A DNA stretch of 64,000 nucleotides from Petaurus breviceps papuanus (GCA_028583685.1 JAMXIF010000051.1:46770358-46834357); one strand, 5' to 3'; counted from the stretch's first letter, positions 1-11,785 are shown. Made by a program: numbers and translations. The notes: a model not told the origin generated them from the letters alone.

Positions 1-55
<55 letters not shown>

Positions 56-76
56 CGATCGATCGATCGATCGATC

Positions 77-138
<62 letters not shown>
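1..138. repeat. (GATA)n tetranucleotide microsatellite with an inner GATC block
   Basis: An almost perfect GATA array runs from the window edge, so its true length is unknown. Positions 53-76 hold six GATC units in place of GATA. Seen directly. Confidence 0.97.
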
Positions 139-146
139 AAGAATGT

Positions 147-560
147 GTGGAATTGAGTATGACTCTGAAGTCGTGAGCCTAAGTGACTGGAACAATGGTG
201 GTGACCATATAATAACAGGGAAGTTGGGAAGAAGAGGGATTTGGGGGTACAGATAATGAGGTCTGTTTTGGATATATTGAGTTGGAAAGGCTTATAAGAC
301 ATTTATTTCTAAATGTCCCAAAGGCAGCTAATGATGTGAGACAAGAGCTCAGGGTGGGATCTGGAAATTATCTGCAGAGATATGAGAGTTGAATTCATGA
401 AATGTGTGAAATTAATGATATCACCAAGAGAGATGGTAGAGAGGATGAAGAGAAGATGGTGGATACCTATGGCTAGTGGGCACAAGCTGAATGAAGGGCC
501 ATCACAGAAGTTGTTGGACATGTTGGAAAACCAGGAAGGAAGAGCACAAATACCTAGAAA
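147..560 (-). mobile_element. L2/L3 (CR1-superfamily) LINE fragment, antisense
   Basis: On the plus strand the text follows the complement of the L2/L3 ORF2 region: a 'gaagttgggaagaagaggga' segment, a 'tgttttggatatattgagtt' segment and a 'gatatcaccaagagagat' segment, in family order. The same order recurs at 9.9-10.1 kb and 63.1-63.4 kb. It is old and diverged, with no usable frame. The L2 versus L3 assignment is uncertain. Confidence 0.7.
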
Positions 561-1534
561 GGGTGTTGTATCCATCCAGGAACTTTGGTCTGCAGCTCAC
601 AAAGACTTTGTAGACTCGGATCCTGGTGGAGTCAAATTGGATTTACTGTTTCCAGAGGCCAGAGTATGGTTGTTCTGGTCACAAGGGCAGGACCCTACTT
701 GTTAATGGGCAGGTTTGATCATTTGCTCTTTCTTCTTGTCTCATTTTTCTGGTCATTACTTGCCACACACAAAAACCAGGATGTGTTAATTGAGAGCTTA
801 ACAAATGACACAACTGACTTTTCTGCAATCCCACATTCACATCATTTGTCACCTCTGGTGGCACCAAAAAACAAGTCTGAGACACTAACAAGGACCCAAA
901 GTACCTATTTGTAGCAATTATGCATTTAGGGGGTTTCGATTCATTAGCCATTTCTTCCCCAGGAGAATTTAATTGGACATTTTGTTCCCTTAGGCTTTAT
1001 CTCATTTGGTGTGTGAGCTTGCCTCAGCAGCCATTTTATCAATTAGGGAAGATGTGAATAAAAACACTAAGAGTTTTCTTTTTCCTTTTTTTTTTTTAGC
1101 AGTTTCGAATAATTAGGCCTTTCCTCTGTTAGCAAGAAAAATAATTTTAAGATTGGCTTCGTTCATCTTACCCAGCTATTCTTGTGTCAATATTGGATAA
1201 AAGTTATAGAAAATAGTGAATTCTGGTACAGTCCCATTATCTTATCCTAAAGTGATTAAAATAAAAGAGTAAATGGTTACTTATAATTTTTTAAAGACTA
1301 CATTTCAAATGTCTCTCCTGGCAGGGCCCCTCAGTGTCCCATCTCAATTTCTGCTGTTACCAGCCTCTATCCTGGGGCACCTACAGAATAATAAAAGCCT
1401 GGAATGATCTAGAAGAAACTTTACTTATTCTAAGCACCATGGGATATCCCTTGTCTCATTTAATAACATAGCACTTTGTCTTGTATCTGAGACAAAGGAT
1501 TACTGGGCCAAGAAAGAAGAAAGTAAGTGCAGCA
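561..1534. other. No gene seen; AT-rich unique sequence, possible conserved island at 770-1280
   Basis: No repeat family was recognised. Short frames on both strands at 382-951 overlap each other and lack domains. Positions 770-1280 carry several TAATTG, AATTAG and ATGCAT words typical of conserved non-coding elements. That reading is inference. Confidence 0.4.
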
Positions 1535-1725
1535 TAGTAGGTGAAGTGATGGATGTGGAGTCACAAAGACCTGGTTTTGAATTCTCCCTTAAACACTTAC
1601 TGAGTGAATCAGGGGAAGGCAGCTAAACTCTCTGGATTTCATTTTCCTCATTTGGAGAATGAATTGGGGCCCCTTTGAGGTCTAAATTAATGATCCTATA
1701 AATTGTTAACCCTGACAGCACTAGA
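1535..1725 (+). repeat. MIR-type CORE-SINE relic with L3-like tail
   Basis: A degenerate SINE: gtggagtcacaaagacctgg, then cacttactgagtg, a region corresponding to cctcagtttcctcat, and the tail 'gaggtctaaattaatgatcc'. This tail is shared with CR1/L3 LINEs. Confidence 0.7.
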
Positions 1726-2779
1726 ACCGTCTCTGTGGATCCTGTCTTTTATGTGTGAGGTAACTTGAATATCATTCCTAGGGGAAAATCTTCCCTGAAT
1801 GAGCCATAGTAAAAGTATCCTTTGAAGGATATTCTCCATTAAAGCAATTTAAACTACCTGGGAAAGGTTTTAGCTACTGGTTCTGACCATAAGCAGTAAC
1901 TAGCCAAATCCATACAAAGGGGAAAATCGCTAAGCCCAGCTCATGGTACACCTGCAGAGCCCATCCCAGACTTATGGATTCATAGAGTAACTCAATGGTT
2001 GGCTTGCTCATCCAGTTGTGTTGTCTTGGGAAACTGGTGTTTTTCATCCACTTGAGTTTTTCTGTACACAAAATAAGATCATTCTCTTTTGAGCATTTAT
2101 GGTTTTCATTTGGGAGAAAACATTCAATACCATGTTTTCTTTGATTCAATTAACACGTTTCCTTGAAAACAAGGGCATCTGTAGAATTTTACCAGTTCTA
2201 AGGGATCTCTCTTCTATTAGACCTCAGGCCAGAACAGCCTTTACAATGGAGGTAAACAACTTTGGGAAGCATTGACATTACCATTGGGTGCATCCCCTAT
2301 TATTGTGAAAAGAAGATATTCGAATGAAGTGATCTCAGGTTGCATCTGTCTAAGAATTTTGTGTAATCAACATTTTGCTGAAGAAGAAACTTTAAGGATA
2401 CATTTGGCTCTATTAAGGCAAAGATCCTTTTCATGTAATTAATAAACATAATCTTTAATTTTTTCTTTACTTTTCACTCAATTGTGTGGCTATGAAGATA
2501 TACAGTCTATAGCTGAAAACTGTTTTCAAAGTCAGTTACCTGGACATACTTCCTTTCATGATTCCTTCACTGCATATGCATGAATGTGTGAATGGATGCA
2601 TGTTTGTTTAGATCAGACCCATTAAAAATTTTTAGAAATGAGAAAGTAACTAAATGGTGCAATAGTTATTAGTAACCTTTTAATCACTTGTTTTAAATAA
2701 TAATAATACTATGCTAATGGCTAATCATTCTAATCATCTCATTTCCATACCCACAAATCAACAAAGATAATCCATTAAA
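1726..2779. other. No gene or recognised repeat; AT-rich unique sequence
   Basis: I see no domain-bearing frame. A 10-base palindrome TGCATATGCA (octamer-like) lies near 2573-2582 and AT-rich runs follow at 2690-2780. Nothing else can be supported. Confidence 0.5.
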
Positions 2780-2948
2780 TAATAGGATCTCATCTTTAAA
2801 TCTGAAAAGGCCCTTTAAGGTCAGCTAGTCTTAAACACCTTATTTTACAGATGAGGAAACTGAGGTCCGCAGAGCTTGGGAAATGTTCAAGGTCACATAG
2901 GTAATAGAAGAAGCTAACCCCCTGTATTCTAAATCCAAATCAGGCCCT
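2780..2948 (-). repeat. MIR-type CORE-SINE, antisense
   Basis: Reads ttttacagatgaggaaactg, then 'caaggtcacataggtaatag', the complement of the MIR core. Diverged. Confidence 0.8.
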
Positions 2949-2954
2949 CCAGAA

Positions 2955-3290
2955 AGGCCTTCACAATCTGACCCCTTTTCAACCTAATTTTCCATAATTC
3001 TAATCACTTCTGCCAATCTGGATTATTTACTATTTCTCAATCACAGATTGAGATTTCTGACCTCCAGACCAGAATGCAACTTGTACCCAATGAATGTACT
3101 CATTCTTTCAACTCCAGCCAATGTTCTTCTGCTCTAGGACTTCCCTGATTACTTCAGAATCATTCACTTTCTCCTCTGGAGTCTGGATTCTGGACTCCTA
3201 TAGCTCTAAGGTTGTGTCACTCATATGCTGGAACACATCTTACCTCACTTTGTAAATACTTGTATTATCTTCTTTGCCCTTAGGGATAAA
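2955..3290 (+). repeat. L2-type LINE 3' end
   Basis: Contains the L2 sequence order 'ccttcacaatctgacccc', 'ttttccataattctaatcac' and 'actccagccaatgttcttct'. Diverged 3' part only. Confidence 0.6.
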
Positions 3291-3725
3291 GACTATATAG
3301 AAACTTAGAATATGAGATTTGTAAAAGGCCTTAGAGAACATCTAGCGCAATTTTTTCTCATTTAACAGATGATGAAACTGAGTGCCAGAGTGGGAATGTG
3401 ACTTACCAAGGTTACATTACAAATGCTAGGTGGTACAGTGAATAGAGTATCAGGCATGGAGGCAGAAAGACCTGAGTTCAAATCTGGACTCAAATATTTA
3501 CAAGCTATGTGATCCTGGGCAAGTCACTTAACCCTGTTTACCTCAGTTTCCTCATTTGTAAAATGATCTGGAGAAGCTAAATGGCAAATCACTCTAGTAT
3601 CTTTGCCAAGAAAACCTTAAATGGGCTCACAAAGAGTCAGATACAACCATAAATGACTAAACAACTAAAACTAGAACGTTGGTCTCCCTCAAAGTTCAGG
3701 GCCTCTTTAATCATAGCACATGGCC
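3291..3725 (-). repeat. MIR-type SINE, antisense, split by a younger SINE
   Basis: The first part (3291-3425) reads atttaacagatgatgaaact, then 'acttaccaaggttacattac'. The second part (3670-3725) resumes the order with 'ggtctccctcaaagttcagg'. The SINE at 3426-3668 lies between them. Nested order seen directly. Confidence 0.65.
3426..3668 (+). mobile_element. Marsupial tRNA-headed CORE-SINE, long form
   Basis: Carries the head gctaggtggtacagtgaata, the CORE 'gacctgagttcaaatctgga', 'tgggcaagtcacttaaccct' and the long-form tail 'tctttgccaagaaaacctta', ending in 'aaacaactaaaa'. It interrupts a MIR. The Mar1/WALLSI-type name is from memory of marsupial SINEs. Confidence 0.9.
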
Positions 3726-3830
3726 ATGGTGAATTCAGCTTATTATCCTATAAAATAACTAGCACATATCCTTAAACAGAGTAAGTTCTCAATAATTATT
3801 TGCTGAATGAATGGATGATTAATGAATATA
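3726..3830 (+). repeat. L2/MIR-type 3' tail
   Basis: Has the 'agcacatatcc…gtaagttctcaataattatttgctgaatgaatg' order of L2 3' tails (ellipsis marks omitted bases). Confidence 0.6.
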
Positions 3831-3924
3831 GAATATGGCCAGCTTACCTCATGGTTAGAGTACCAGGGCTACTCTACTATGTTTCAGTCTTTTTCTCCTC
3901 TCTCAGTTCATCAACCATTCAAAT

Positions 3925-4205
3925 CAACAAGCATTTATTAAGCACCTCCTTTGTGCAAGGTCCTATGCTAAGTGTGAGAGATACAAAAATAAAACAGTTT
4001 CTGTCACTGAGAAGCTTACATTCTCCTGGAGATTACAACATATATGAAGATAAGTAGATATTAAATATGTATAAAGTAATGAGAAAAAAAGACACTATCA
4101 ACTTAACAAGTAGTGGTGGGAGTCAGAAAAATGTGTCATGAAGAATGTGGCACATGACTTTATTCTTGAAGGGAGCTGGGGGATCCAAGAGACAGAGTCT
4201 CTTCT
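3925..4205 (-). repeat. L2/L3-type LINE 3' region, antisense
   Basis: Reads 'agcatttattaagcacctcc', 'ggtcctatgctaagtgtgag' and 'gagaagcttacattctcctg'. This is the recurrent complement of the L2/L3 3' UTR in this window. Confidence 0.7.
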
Positions 4206-4955
4206 TTAACAGGAAATAATGCCCAGGCTTCCACTATACAGTTCCTCCAAATTGAGTGAATCAAGAAGTTAACCTAATTACCTCTTTTTTCTTAGAATTT
4301 CTCTTGGCTAATGCAGTATTGAACCATTCATAATAGAGCAATGTGACAGGAGCTGTCCATCAGCACCTCATTCCCCTTGTGGAGGGTAGGTAACTAATTC
4401 CACTAATAATCTATTGATAATGTTTAGCCCTCTATCTGGAATGATGCTGATCCTGGGGCCCCAGCAGAAAATGAGCATTCTCTCAGTTAAGAGGATTGCC
4501 TCCAATTGTAAATCACTGATAACTCTCCAAACTCCCTTCGGTTACAAGAAGCATAATTTGATGGCAGCTCCGATTGCTTTGTGGAGCTCAGTTAATGTAG
4601 ATGAGTAATGTATATTGATTCTGCACCGGGTGGAAATCTTTTTCTTCATCTCATGTAAGAAAGTCTGTTAAAGAATTATTAATGATGCGATAATTGCTTT
4701 AAGATCTATGCTCTAATTAAAACAGTAAATTCTTTATTACAACTTTATTTTAATTAGATGTACAGAAAGACAATAATTTTTACAAGAAACTCTGTGTACA
4801 ATAAAATTACCTCATTTAGAAATGCTTCCAAGAGCATAGAGTAAGGCTATGCTAAAGGCTTCCTGAATTAAAATATGAGCAGCTGTGAGCCTGGTCAAAA
4901 TTAAGAAGACCCTCTTGAATGTAATCAGATGAAAGTAAATCCTATTACTCAAGAG
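4206..4955. other. No gene; candidate conserved non-coding block
   Basis: Repeat-free and AT-rich, with many homeodomain-like words (TAATTA, AATTAG, ATTAATGATG) between about 4650 and 4770. One 64-codon frame (4414-4608) has no recognised domain. Candidate only. Confidence 0.4.
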
Positions 4956-5150
4956 AGACTATGTGAGCAGGAGAAGAAATGGTGTTCGAAGTCATAGAGA
5001 ATGGGTTCAAATCCACAGTCTTCTTATTATATATGTGACCTTGGGTAAAGTCATTTAACTTTTCTAGTATACTCAATTTCCTCCTCCAAATAATGAGGGA
5101 GTTGGAATAGCTGAATCCTAAATACATGTCCATGCTTAAGTATATGGTGT
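4956..5150 (+). repeat. MIR-type CORE-SINE
   Basis: Contains 'gggttcaaatccacagtctt', 'tgaccttgggtaaagtcatt' and a diverged 'caatttcctcctcc', with an L3-like tail. Confidence 0.75.
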
Positions 5151-5624
5151 TTTGAAAAGTAAGCCTTCATCCTAAGGGATCCATAAGGATAGACTGTTTA
5201 CTATTTACATATATAAAATGTATGTCTAATATTCTGATTAATAATTGAGTAGCTCACAAGAAAGCCTGGGGTAAACCTGAGTATGATATGAATTTTAAAA
5301 GCAAAACCATTTAGGAACTACTAAAAAGAGTAATTATTTTATACAAATGAGGTGCAAGAGGAAGAATCCATACAGAGGGATTATATGGGAGAGGAGGGCT
5401 GATAGTTCTGGTAACCTACTTTCATTGGAAATGGGCTTAAAAGGGAACAATGCATATATATTTAGAAGAGTATAAAAGTCTTCTAAATTCAGAAGAAATT
5501 AAATGGTAGGTGCATAGGAAGGGAGAAGAAGACAAGGGAAGCATCTTCAGAGGGAAGGGTGAAGGAATAGGTAAAATAGGGGTATACAAGGGTCTTTATA
5601 TTTATGGGAATGAGAGTATAGGGA
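5151..5624. other. No gene or recognised repeat
   Basis: AT-rich unique sequence. Only short frames without domains are present. Confidence 0.5.

Positions 5625-5657
<33 letters not shown>
5625..5657. repeat. (ATG)n trinucleotide repeat
   Basis: About eleven ATG/GAT units. The poly-isoleucine frame on the minus strand is a by-product of this array. Confidence 0.95.
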
Positions 5658-5674
5658 GCAGTGCCATAAATAGA

Positions 5675-5790
5675 ATATCCCTGTAAGGCTCCTTCAAGGT
5701 AGGGACCATTTCTTTTTTGTTTGGAAATCCTCATTGCTCAGCACAGTACTGACATGTAGTGGACACTTAATAAATGCATTTTGCATAATG
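5675..5790 (+). repeat. L2-type 3' tail
   Basis: 'ggctccttcaaggtagggac', 'ctcagcacagtactgacatg' and 'ggacacttaataaatgcatt' in L2 order. Confidence 0.8.
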
Positions 5791-5859
5791 ATAACAATAC
5801 CAACCACATTGTTGTGGAAATGAGTAGACACAAACTTTTGTATACAAGCTTTTGGGATT

Positions 5860-5960
5860 TTAGAACCTCCCTACTTTGCCTTTCTATCACCAGAATTTAA
5901 CCAAGTGCTTGGCATATAGTGGGAGCATTAATAAATGTTTTTAATTGATTGTTTTTTTAA
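5860..5960 (+). repeat. L2-type 3' tail, second copy
   Basis: 'aagtgcttggcatatagtgg' and 'gcattaataaatgtttttaa', ending in TTGATTG. Confidence 0.75.
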
Positions 5961-6069
5961 TTGTTCCCTTTTTCTCTCTTCGATTTACATGAAATATTCA
6001 AAATCCTGCCTGCCACACTTAATCATTGTGCAAATGTAGTAAAGACACACAAATTTTATGAACCTTGTT

Positions 6070-6190
6070 TTTTTTTTTCCATCTGTAAAATGGGGATAAG
6101 ACCTGTACACCTCAAAGGGCTATTATGGGAATCAATGATATAATGTATGCAAAGTACTTTACTTTATAGACCTAAAAATTCTATATTTAG
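6070..6190 (+). repeat. MIR 3' half
   Basis: 'catctgtaaaatggggataa', then 'caaagggctattatgggaat' and 'gcaaagtactttactttata', the classic MIR 3' order. Confidence 0.8.
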
Positions 6191-6424
6191 ATTCAATTCA
6201 GCTATTATTTTCATTAGCTGAAAATCAGATGTGAAATCTCAAAGCAATCATTTAAAAACAGAGCTCTATATCTTTCTCTCAACCCTAACTGCAATCCTGA
6301 TTTTATTTTGTGAGTAACATCTCCTCTGCCCATGAAAAAGAACACCCTCCCCCCTTCATAATCCCTATAAGATGGCCATCATTTCTCCATTTGTTCTTGT
6401 ATAAACTATTTAAGGAGCTGTGCA

Positions 6425-6620
6425 CTCCTCAGCATAGCATGGTGTTTGTAGGCAATTTGGAGTAAGGAAGACTTGAACTCAAGTCCCTTCTCTAACATTT
6501 TCTAACACTGTTACTCAGAGTAAGTCACTCTGAGTTGCTATTGTTACTTCTTCTATAAAGTTAAACTAAATAACCCTTAGATTCCCTTACAGTTCTAGGC
6601 TTATGTTCCTATGAGCAAAA
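6425..6620 (+). repeat. MIR-type CORE-SINE, diverged
   Basis: 'gaagacttgaactcaagtcc', 'gagtaagtcactctgagttg' and the tail 'cccttacagttctaggctta'. Confidence 0.65.
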
Positions 6621-6734
6621 AAAGTAAGTGACCTCTGACTTTCACTCAGAATCACAGAGGTTAGTCAGCTTCTCTGATATTATTTATTACAGATCTACAC
6701 CATTATGAGTTAAAATTTCTCAGGCAGATTTAGT

Positions 6735-6840
6735 TCAAGGTGACCAATGTTTATTAAGCTCCTGATATGTTCTGAACACAGTGCTAGGCACTGAGGATAC
6801 AAAGATCAAAATGAATCAGTCCTATGTACCTTAATCAAAT
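6735..6840 (-). repeat. L2/L3-type 3' region, antisense
   Basis: 'aatgtttattaagctcctga' and 'acagtgctaggcactgagga', followed by ATACAAAGATC. Confidence 0.75.
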
Positions 6841-7309
6841 CAAAGATTAGCAATAGAGGGGAAATAGCTCCTGTGGTCTCTTAGAAAGAAGACAACCTAC
6901 AAGAAAATGAGTAAGAAGAAAAAGGAAAGTATTGAAAAAAGGGGGGAAAGTTAGAAATCTTATTTTGGTGATGTGAGGGGTACCAGTGATTGATGTTCCT
7001 GTGAAGAAAAAGACGATCTATAAAGGGAGATGGAGACATTTCAATGGGTATAATCTGTAGGGATTTAATGCTTAGAAAGAACACGCAACCTGTCTCAGGA
7101 GCCAGGAAATTCTAGGGCAATTGACGCCCAGAAGAGTGGAAAGACGTAGACTCAGAGAGGATATTTCATGACTCTTTATCTCCTTCAGAAAATATTATTT
7201 TGAAGACAGAGGCATAACTGTGAAAATATAGTAGAGGGGGACAAAATCTACAAGATAATAACATAGGAAAGGTTTAGAAGAGGGAATTAAAAATAAGCTC
7301 CTTAGATGC

Positions 7310-7395
7310 CTTACATTTTCTCACATGAGATATTTATTAAGTAGTTAGAGCACAATGTCAGACACACAATAGGTGCTTAATAGATGATTTTTCCC
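7310..7395 (+). repeat. L2-type 3' tail, short
   Basis: 'caatgtcagacacacaatag' followed by 'gtgcttaatagatgattttt'. Confidence 0.6.
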
Positions 7396-7854
7396 CTCTT
7401 TCCCTTAATTCCATAAGGAATATAGACACTAAAATAGAATAAATAAGTAAAAAGGCTGCAAATCAAAGAACAGAAATCTAGAAAAGACCAAAAATGAAGA
7501 GAAATAATGAAGAGAATAAGGAAAAGAAATGTTTTCTTTTTAGAAAAAAGTACAGAAAATGAAGTAATGAAATAAAAATCAATAAAAGAAGTTGAAGGTA
7601 AGGATTTTATGTGACACCGTAACTATGGAGGAATAAAAAAAGTAGATAAATAAATAAGAGGCAGGAATAAAAAAGAATTTATAGTATAATCAAATTTCAA
7701 AACTAGGGAAAGGGGTGACAAACAGGGAGGTGGGACTCAAGAGTGAAAGGAGAGATGATTGTTTTGAAGTCAAAGTAACTGACTTGACAAAGTATGTATT
7801 CACAGAGGAAAAAGGGGGGGAAATCTTAATTTAGGAGAAAATTATATTAGAGAC
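7396..7854. other. No gene; A-rich sequence, possibly more L1
   Basis: Strongly A-rich plus strand directly upstream of the L1 ORF2 fragment. It may be a diverged extension of that element, but I cannot align it. Confidence 0.35.
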
Positions 7855-9095
7855 AAATAGAGGAAACTATAAACATAATTAGCATACCTTTAAATGTGAA
7901 TGGATTTAACAATGCAAGAAAATGATCAAATTAGACAAGAGAATAAGATCCCATAGCCTGCTGCCTAAAGAAATACAACAATAAATTTTGTTGTTGTATT
8001 ATTTCAGTCATATCTGAATCTCCATGACCCCATTTGGGGTTTTCTCATCAAAATGCTGGAGTGGTTTGCCATTTCCTTTTCCAAAAATCTAAAACCAAAC
8101 ACATACAAAAAAAATTTAGAAATTTCAAGATGAAACAAAACTTTCCATAGATCAGGTAAACAGAGAAAAGTAAGAGCTGGTTCATGCTATCAGACAAAAC
8201 AAAAACAAGATTCACAACATTGAAAAAGAAAGGAAACATAGACAACAAAACAATATCAATATTAAAAGTGTGTTTGCCAAATACTTTAGAATCTAAATTC
8301 ATAAAATTAACTGAACTACAAGAAGACAGACACTAATACAACAATGGCAGAATATTTTAATGTCACACTCTCAGCTTTAGATAACTCTAACAGAAAGATA
8401 AAGAATATGGAAAATGCAAAATTGAACAAATTTCTGAAGGAGCTATAGCTAAAAAAGTATATCTTCCAAATGGTATTATTAAAGAACAAACACATTTCTC
8501 AGTACCATGTTCAACTTTTACCAAAATTGATCATATATTCATGGACAGATATATTACAAATAAAAGTAAAAAGACAGAAGTAATAAACATATCTTTTATA
8601 GGCTATAATTCAATAAAGATAGTAATCAGTTCATGGAGCATAAATAAAATACAGACATAAATGGAGACTGGATAGTGAAACTATATATGAGATAGTCAAA
8701 GAATACATCATAGAAATAATTAATAATTATGGGAAAGAATATCATGGATGAATGAAATACCAAGATTTCTGGAATGAACCTAAAGCATACATTAAGGGAA
8801 AAATTAGAAGCCTAAAGCTATACATTAACAAAATAGAAAATTAGAAGATTTATGAATTACATAAGCATTTTAAAAATTATGAAATCAACAAATAAACAAA
8901 TCTAAAATAAAAGAGAAAAGAGTAAAATTTATTGGAGAAATTGATAAACTGGAATAAAAAAACTATAGAAATAATAAATAAAACTAAAAAGTTATTTGAA
9001 AAGCCTAATGAAATTGATAAGCTTTAGACCATCTGATTTTTAAAATAGGGCAGAAAATCAAAATAGCAAGCAAAAAAGGTGAAATCACAGCAGAA
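7855..9095 (+). mobile_element. L1 LINE ORF2 fragment: endonuclease domain to EN-RT linker, sense, broken
   Basis: The order follows L1 ORF2. 'gcatacctttaaatgtgaat' is the EN start region (N-G-stretch). 'tttaccaaaattgatcatat' encodes the conserved TKIDHI motif near 8518-8538, where human L1 has SKIDHI. 'agaaattgataaactggaat' and 'gcctaatgaaattgataagc' match the linker before the RT domain. Many stops are present and the RT domain is absent. A SINE 3' end is inserted at 7989-8082. L1 ORF2 normally encodes an endonuclease/reverse transcriptase; this copy cannot. Confidence 0.8.
7989..8082 (-). mobile_element. 3' end of long-form CORE-SINE, antisense, nested in L1
   Basis: Complement of the long-form tail: 'tgaccccatttggggttttc' and 'ctggagtggtttgccatttc'. 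The upstream end is TTGTTGTTG, the complement of the aacaacaaca terminus. Confidence 0.85.
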
Positions 9096-9124
9096 ATGGA
9101 ATTGTCCTTTCCATCAATGAACTT

Positions 9125-10135
9125 GCAGTGTACTGTGGGGAAACAGTATGTACCAAGATAAGTAAATATGAAATATATGCAAAATAAATATCATTTCATG
9201 GGAGGATATAAAACTAACACTTGGGGCAATCAGGAAAAGACAAGAGGAGGCACTTTAGATGACCCTTTAAGAACAACTGAATTTCTGAGGCAAGAAGAAA
9301 GTATTTTTGGTATGTTGGATAGTTTGCATAAAGGCATTGAGACAGAATATGTAATGGTATATATAAAGGAGATCAAGTAGAACAATTTGGTAGGAATTTA
9401 GAGTGTTTGTAGGGGAACAGTGAGCAATCAGTCTAGAAAGAAAAGGTGCAGTCAGATTATGAAGGGCTTTTGATCCCAAGGGTTTTTCATCCTATAGGTA
9501 ATAGGGAGACATGGAAGATTTCTCAGCAGGAGAATGACATGGTTGGATCTATGCTTTAAGAAAAGCAACTTGGGGGTGGCTAGGTGGTGCAGTGAATAGA
9601 GCTTGGAGTCAGGAGGACCTGAGTTCAAAGCTGGCCTCAGACACTTAACACTTACTAGCTGTGTGACCTTGGGCCAGTCACATAACCCCAAATGCCTTGC
9701 TTTCCCCCAGTGCAAAAAAAAAAAAAAAAGAATAACAATAGTTTGGTAGTTATGTAAAATATGTATTATTGAGGAAACAGGATATATGCAAGGAAACCAA
9801 TTAAGAGGCCATTAGAGTCATTCAAGTGAAAGTACCTGAACTAGGAAGCCTGTTTAGGTGAGTGGAAAGAAGAGGACATATATGACAGAAGTTATGGATG
9901 CAGAATTAACAAGCCTGGGCAAGTAATTAAATATGGCAGTAGGGTGAGAGTGGGAAGAATCAAGAATGATTTCTAGGTTTGAATTTTAGTGACTATAAGA
10001 ATGATGATGCTTTTGACAGAAGTTGGGAAGGGAGGAAGAGAAGTGGGATTGGAGGAAAAGATGAGTTCTTTGTGTACATATTGAATTTGAGGTATCTACT
10101 GCACATCCAGGTGGAGTTGTGTGGCAGTGGCTTGA
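9125..10135 (-). mobile_element. L2/L3-clade LINE, antisense, split by a SINE
   Basis: The order matches other antisense L2/L3 copies: 'gattatgaagggcttttgat', 'taggtaatagggagacatgg' and 'aatgacatggttggatctat'. After the SINE come 'ccaattaagaggccattaga', 'gaatcaagaatgatttctag' and 'gcacatccaggtggagttgt'. No usable frame remains. Confidence 0.75.
9572..9729 (+). mobile_element. Marsupial tRNA-headed CORE-SINE, short form, with A-tail
   Basis: Head 'ggctaggtggtgcagtgaat', CORE 'gacctgagttcaaagctggc', then 'cttactagctgtgtgacctt' and a 16-base A-tail. It is inserted in the L2/L3 copy. A direct-repeat pair at its ends is only approximate. Confidence 0.93.
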
Positions 10136-11689
10136 AATTTTATAGACTTCCTCTTCTCTTTTCCTTCCCTATAATTTTATTTCATCCTCATTAGCGTTAA
10201 CTTTCTCTTTGTTTTCATTAACTGATGTACTCTTGGCTTTCTTCAGTATGGATTCTGAAGACTGCACCCACATTTAAGGCCCTCTTTGCATCAACTTTTA
10301 TGCAAAACCCCAGCTCCTGAGCCTGCATTCAGTGGGTTTTTTTTTCCTTTTCAAACCTTTTACTGGGTTAAACCAAAGGACATAAATTCAAAATGAAAGC
10401 ATATAACTAAAAATAATAAAGCTAAAAGGTGTGTGGGGGGAACACATCCCATACACACAAGAAAACACTCTCCCACAAATTCTCATGCCATCAGTGGGAG
10501 AAAGAATATTATGTAGCCTGGATAACGCATACTCCTAAGTTTGCATCACAGTTAGAATATGTCTCTGCTGCTGAAATTGTTACTTGCTACTTCCCTACAG
10601 AGTTGCTGTCATCTGCTGGGCTACTTTCTCTGCTGAGCTATTACTGCCATCTGATGTTTTTCTTCTGAATTGCAGCTGCTAGAAAACTTCCCCACAAGGA
10701 AGTAATGAAAATGATTTTGTGAGTCAGGCAATAGGTTTTGACTATTTCAGCTCTTCTGTGAAGCCAGTTTACAGCCACACCCAGTTAGCATAGTATGAAT
10801 CCCTTATATCAAATCTCTCTTTTTTTATGGACACCACTTTCCCTTTAAGCAGTAAATTGATTGATATTTATGCTTGAGTGAGTAAATTCTCTTCAACTGC
10901 CATCATGTCCCTTTCAACTTGTGTTAGCATCATGCAGATTACCCTGCAATCAGCTAACAAGTGAAGCAGACTCACTTAGCTGGATAGTTGATACAGGGTG
11001 GACCTGGCAATTTTAGTATTCCTGAACTTTTTTCCAGATATCTCTTCTCCTTCCATTGAGATCAAATACCTTTTATCTAATTCAACCAACATTAACTTTC
11101 TTTTTTCCTTTCCATGCCTTTGAATCCTCTCTGTCTTGGCTATCATTCATTACTGTAACTCTGACTGTAATCTTTTTGTTTAAGTCTGGAAAGCATTTGT
11201 TTGTAAGAAGCCTATTACACTAAAAGGGTTGCACAACTTTGTACCTCATTAATTTTAATCTCCAGACTCAAGTATTTTTCTCAAAGCTTTGGCCAGCTGT
11301 TTTCTGGGAATCAGGAATGAAAAAAGCTTTCATAATTTAAGACCAGCAGTTCCCATTCCTTCTTGGCCTAATAAGAATAAACAGAGTTAGACTGCTGGAA
11401 TGTGTTGCCAGCTTATAGACCATAGTCTTTATCTTTCTTTCATTTGAGGAAGTGAGAGCTTGTCCCATCACAAGCAAGTTAAGCAAATGGATCGATCATT
11501 TCCAAGAACACACTCTTTTCTCAAGTAAAGATGCCTATGCCCATGTTTGCTTTTAAGAATCATGATAAGTTGTACTAACCTATTGGAGTCCTGAATGATA
11601 AGTGTTAGTCACTTTGGCTCTAAGTTGAGAAAAGGAAGAATATTTTAAAACTTTGTGAGTAGAGGTTATTGAAGTCAGTCAAAAAGTGG
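10136..11689. other. No gene or recognised repeat; candidate conserved island at about 10840-11450
   Basis: Unique sequence. A 79-codon frame (10429-10668) has no recognisable domain. Positions 10840-11000 are repeat-free with ATTGATTGATATTTATGC and similar words. Function unknown. Confidence 0.4.
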
Positions 11690-11785
11690 ATAAAGGATGT
11701 AGCCAGTTATCTACACAGGACTATGTCACTCCCCTGATAAACTTCAGTAGTTACCTATCACCTCTAAAATAAAATACAAACTCTT
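11690..11785 (+). repeat. L2-type fragment, sense
   Basis: 'gactatgtcactcccctgat' and 'aaaataaaatacaaactctt' are the L2 C-terminal/3' UTR segment. It abuts an oppositely oriented L2/L3 copy. Confidence 0.75.

Noticed and set aside
3426-3668. Functional tRNA gene in SINE heads
   Set aside because: The tRNA-like heads are diverged, fused to CORE and tail sequence, and occur in many copies.
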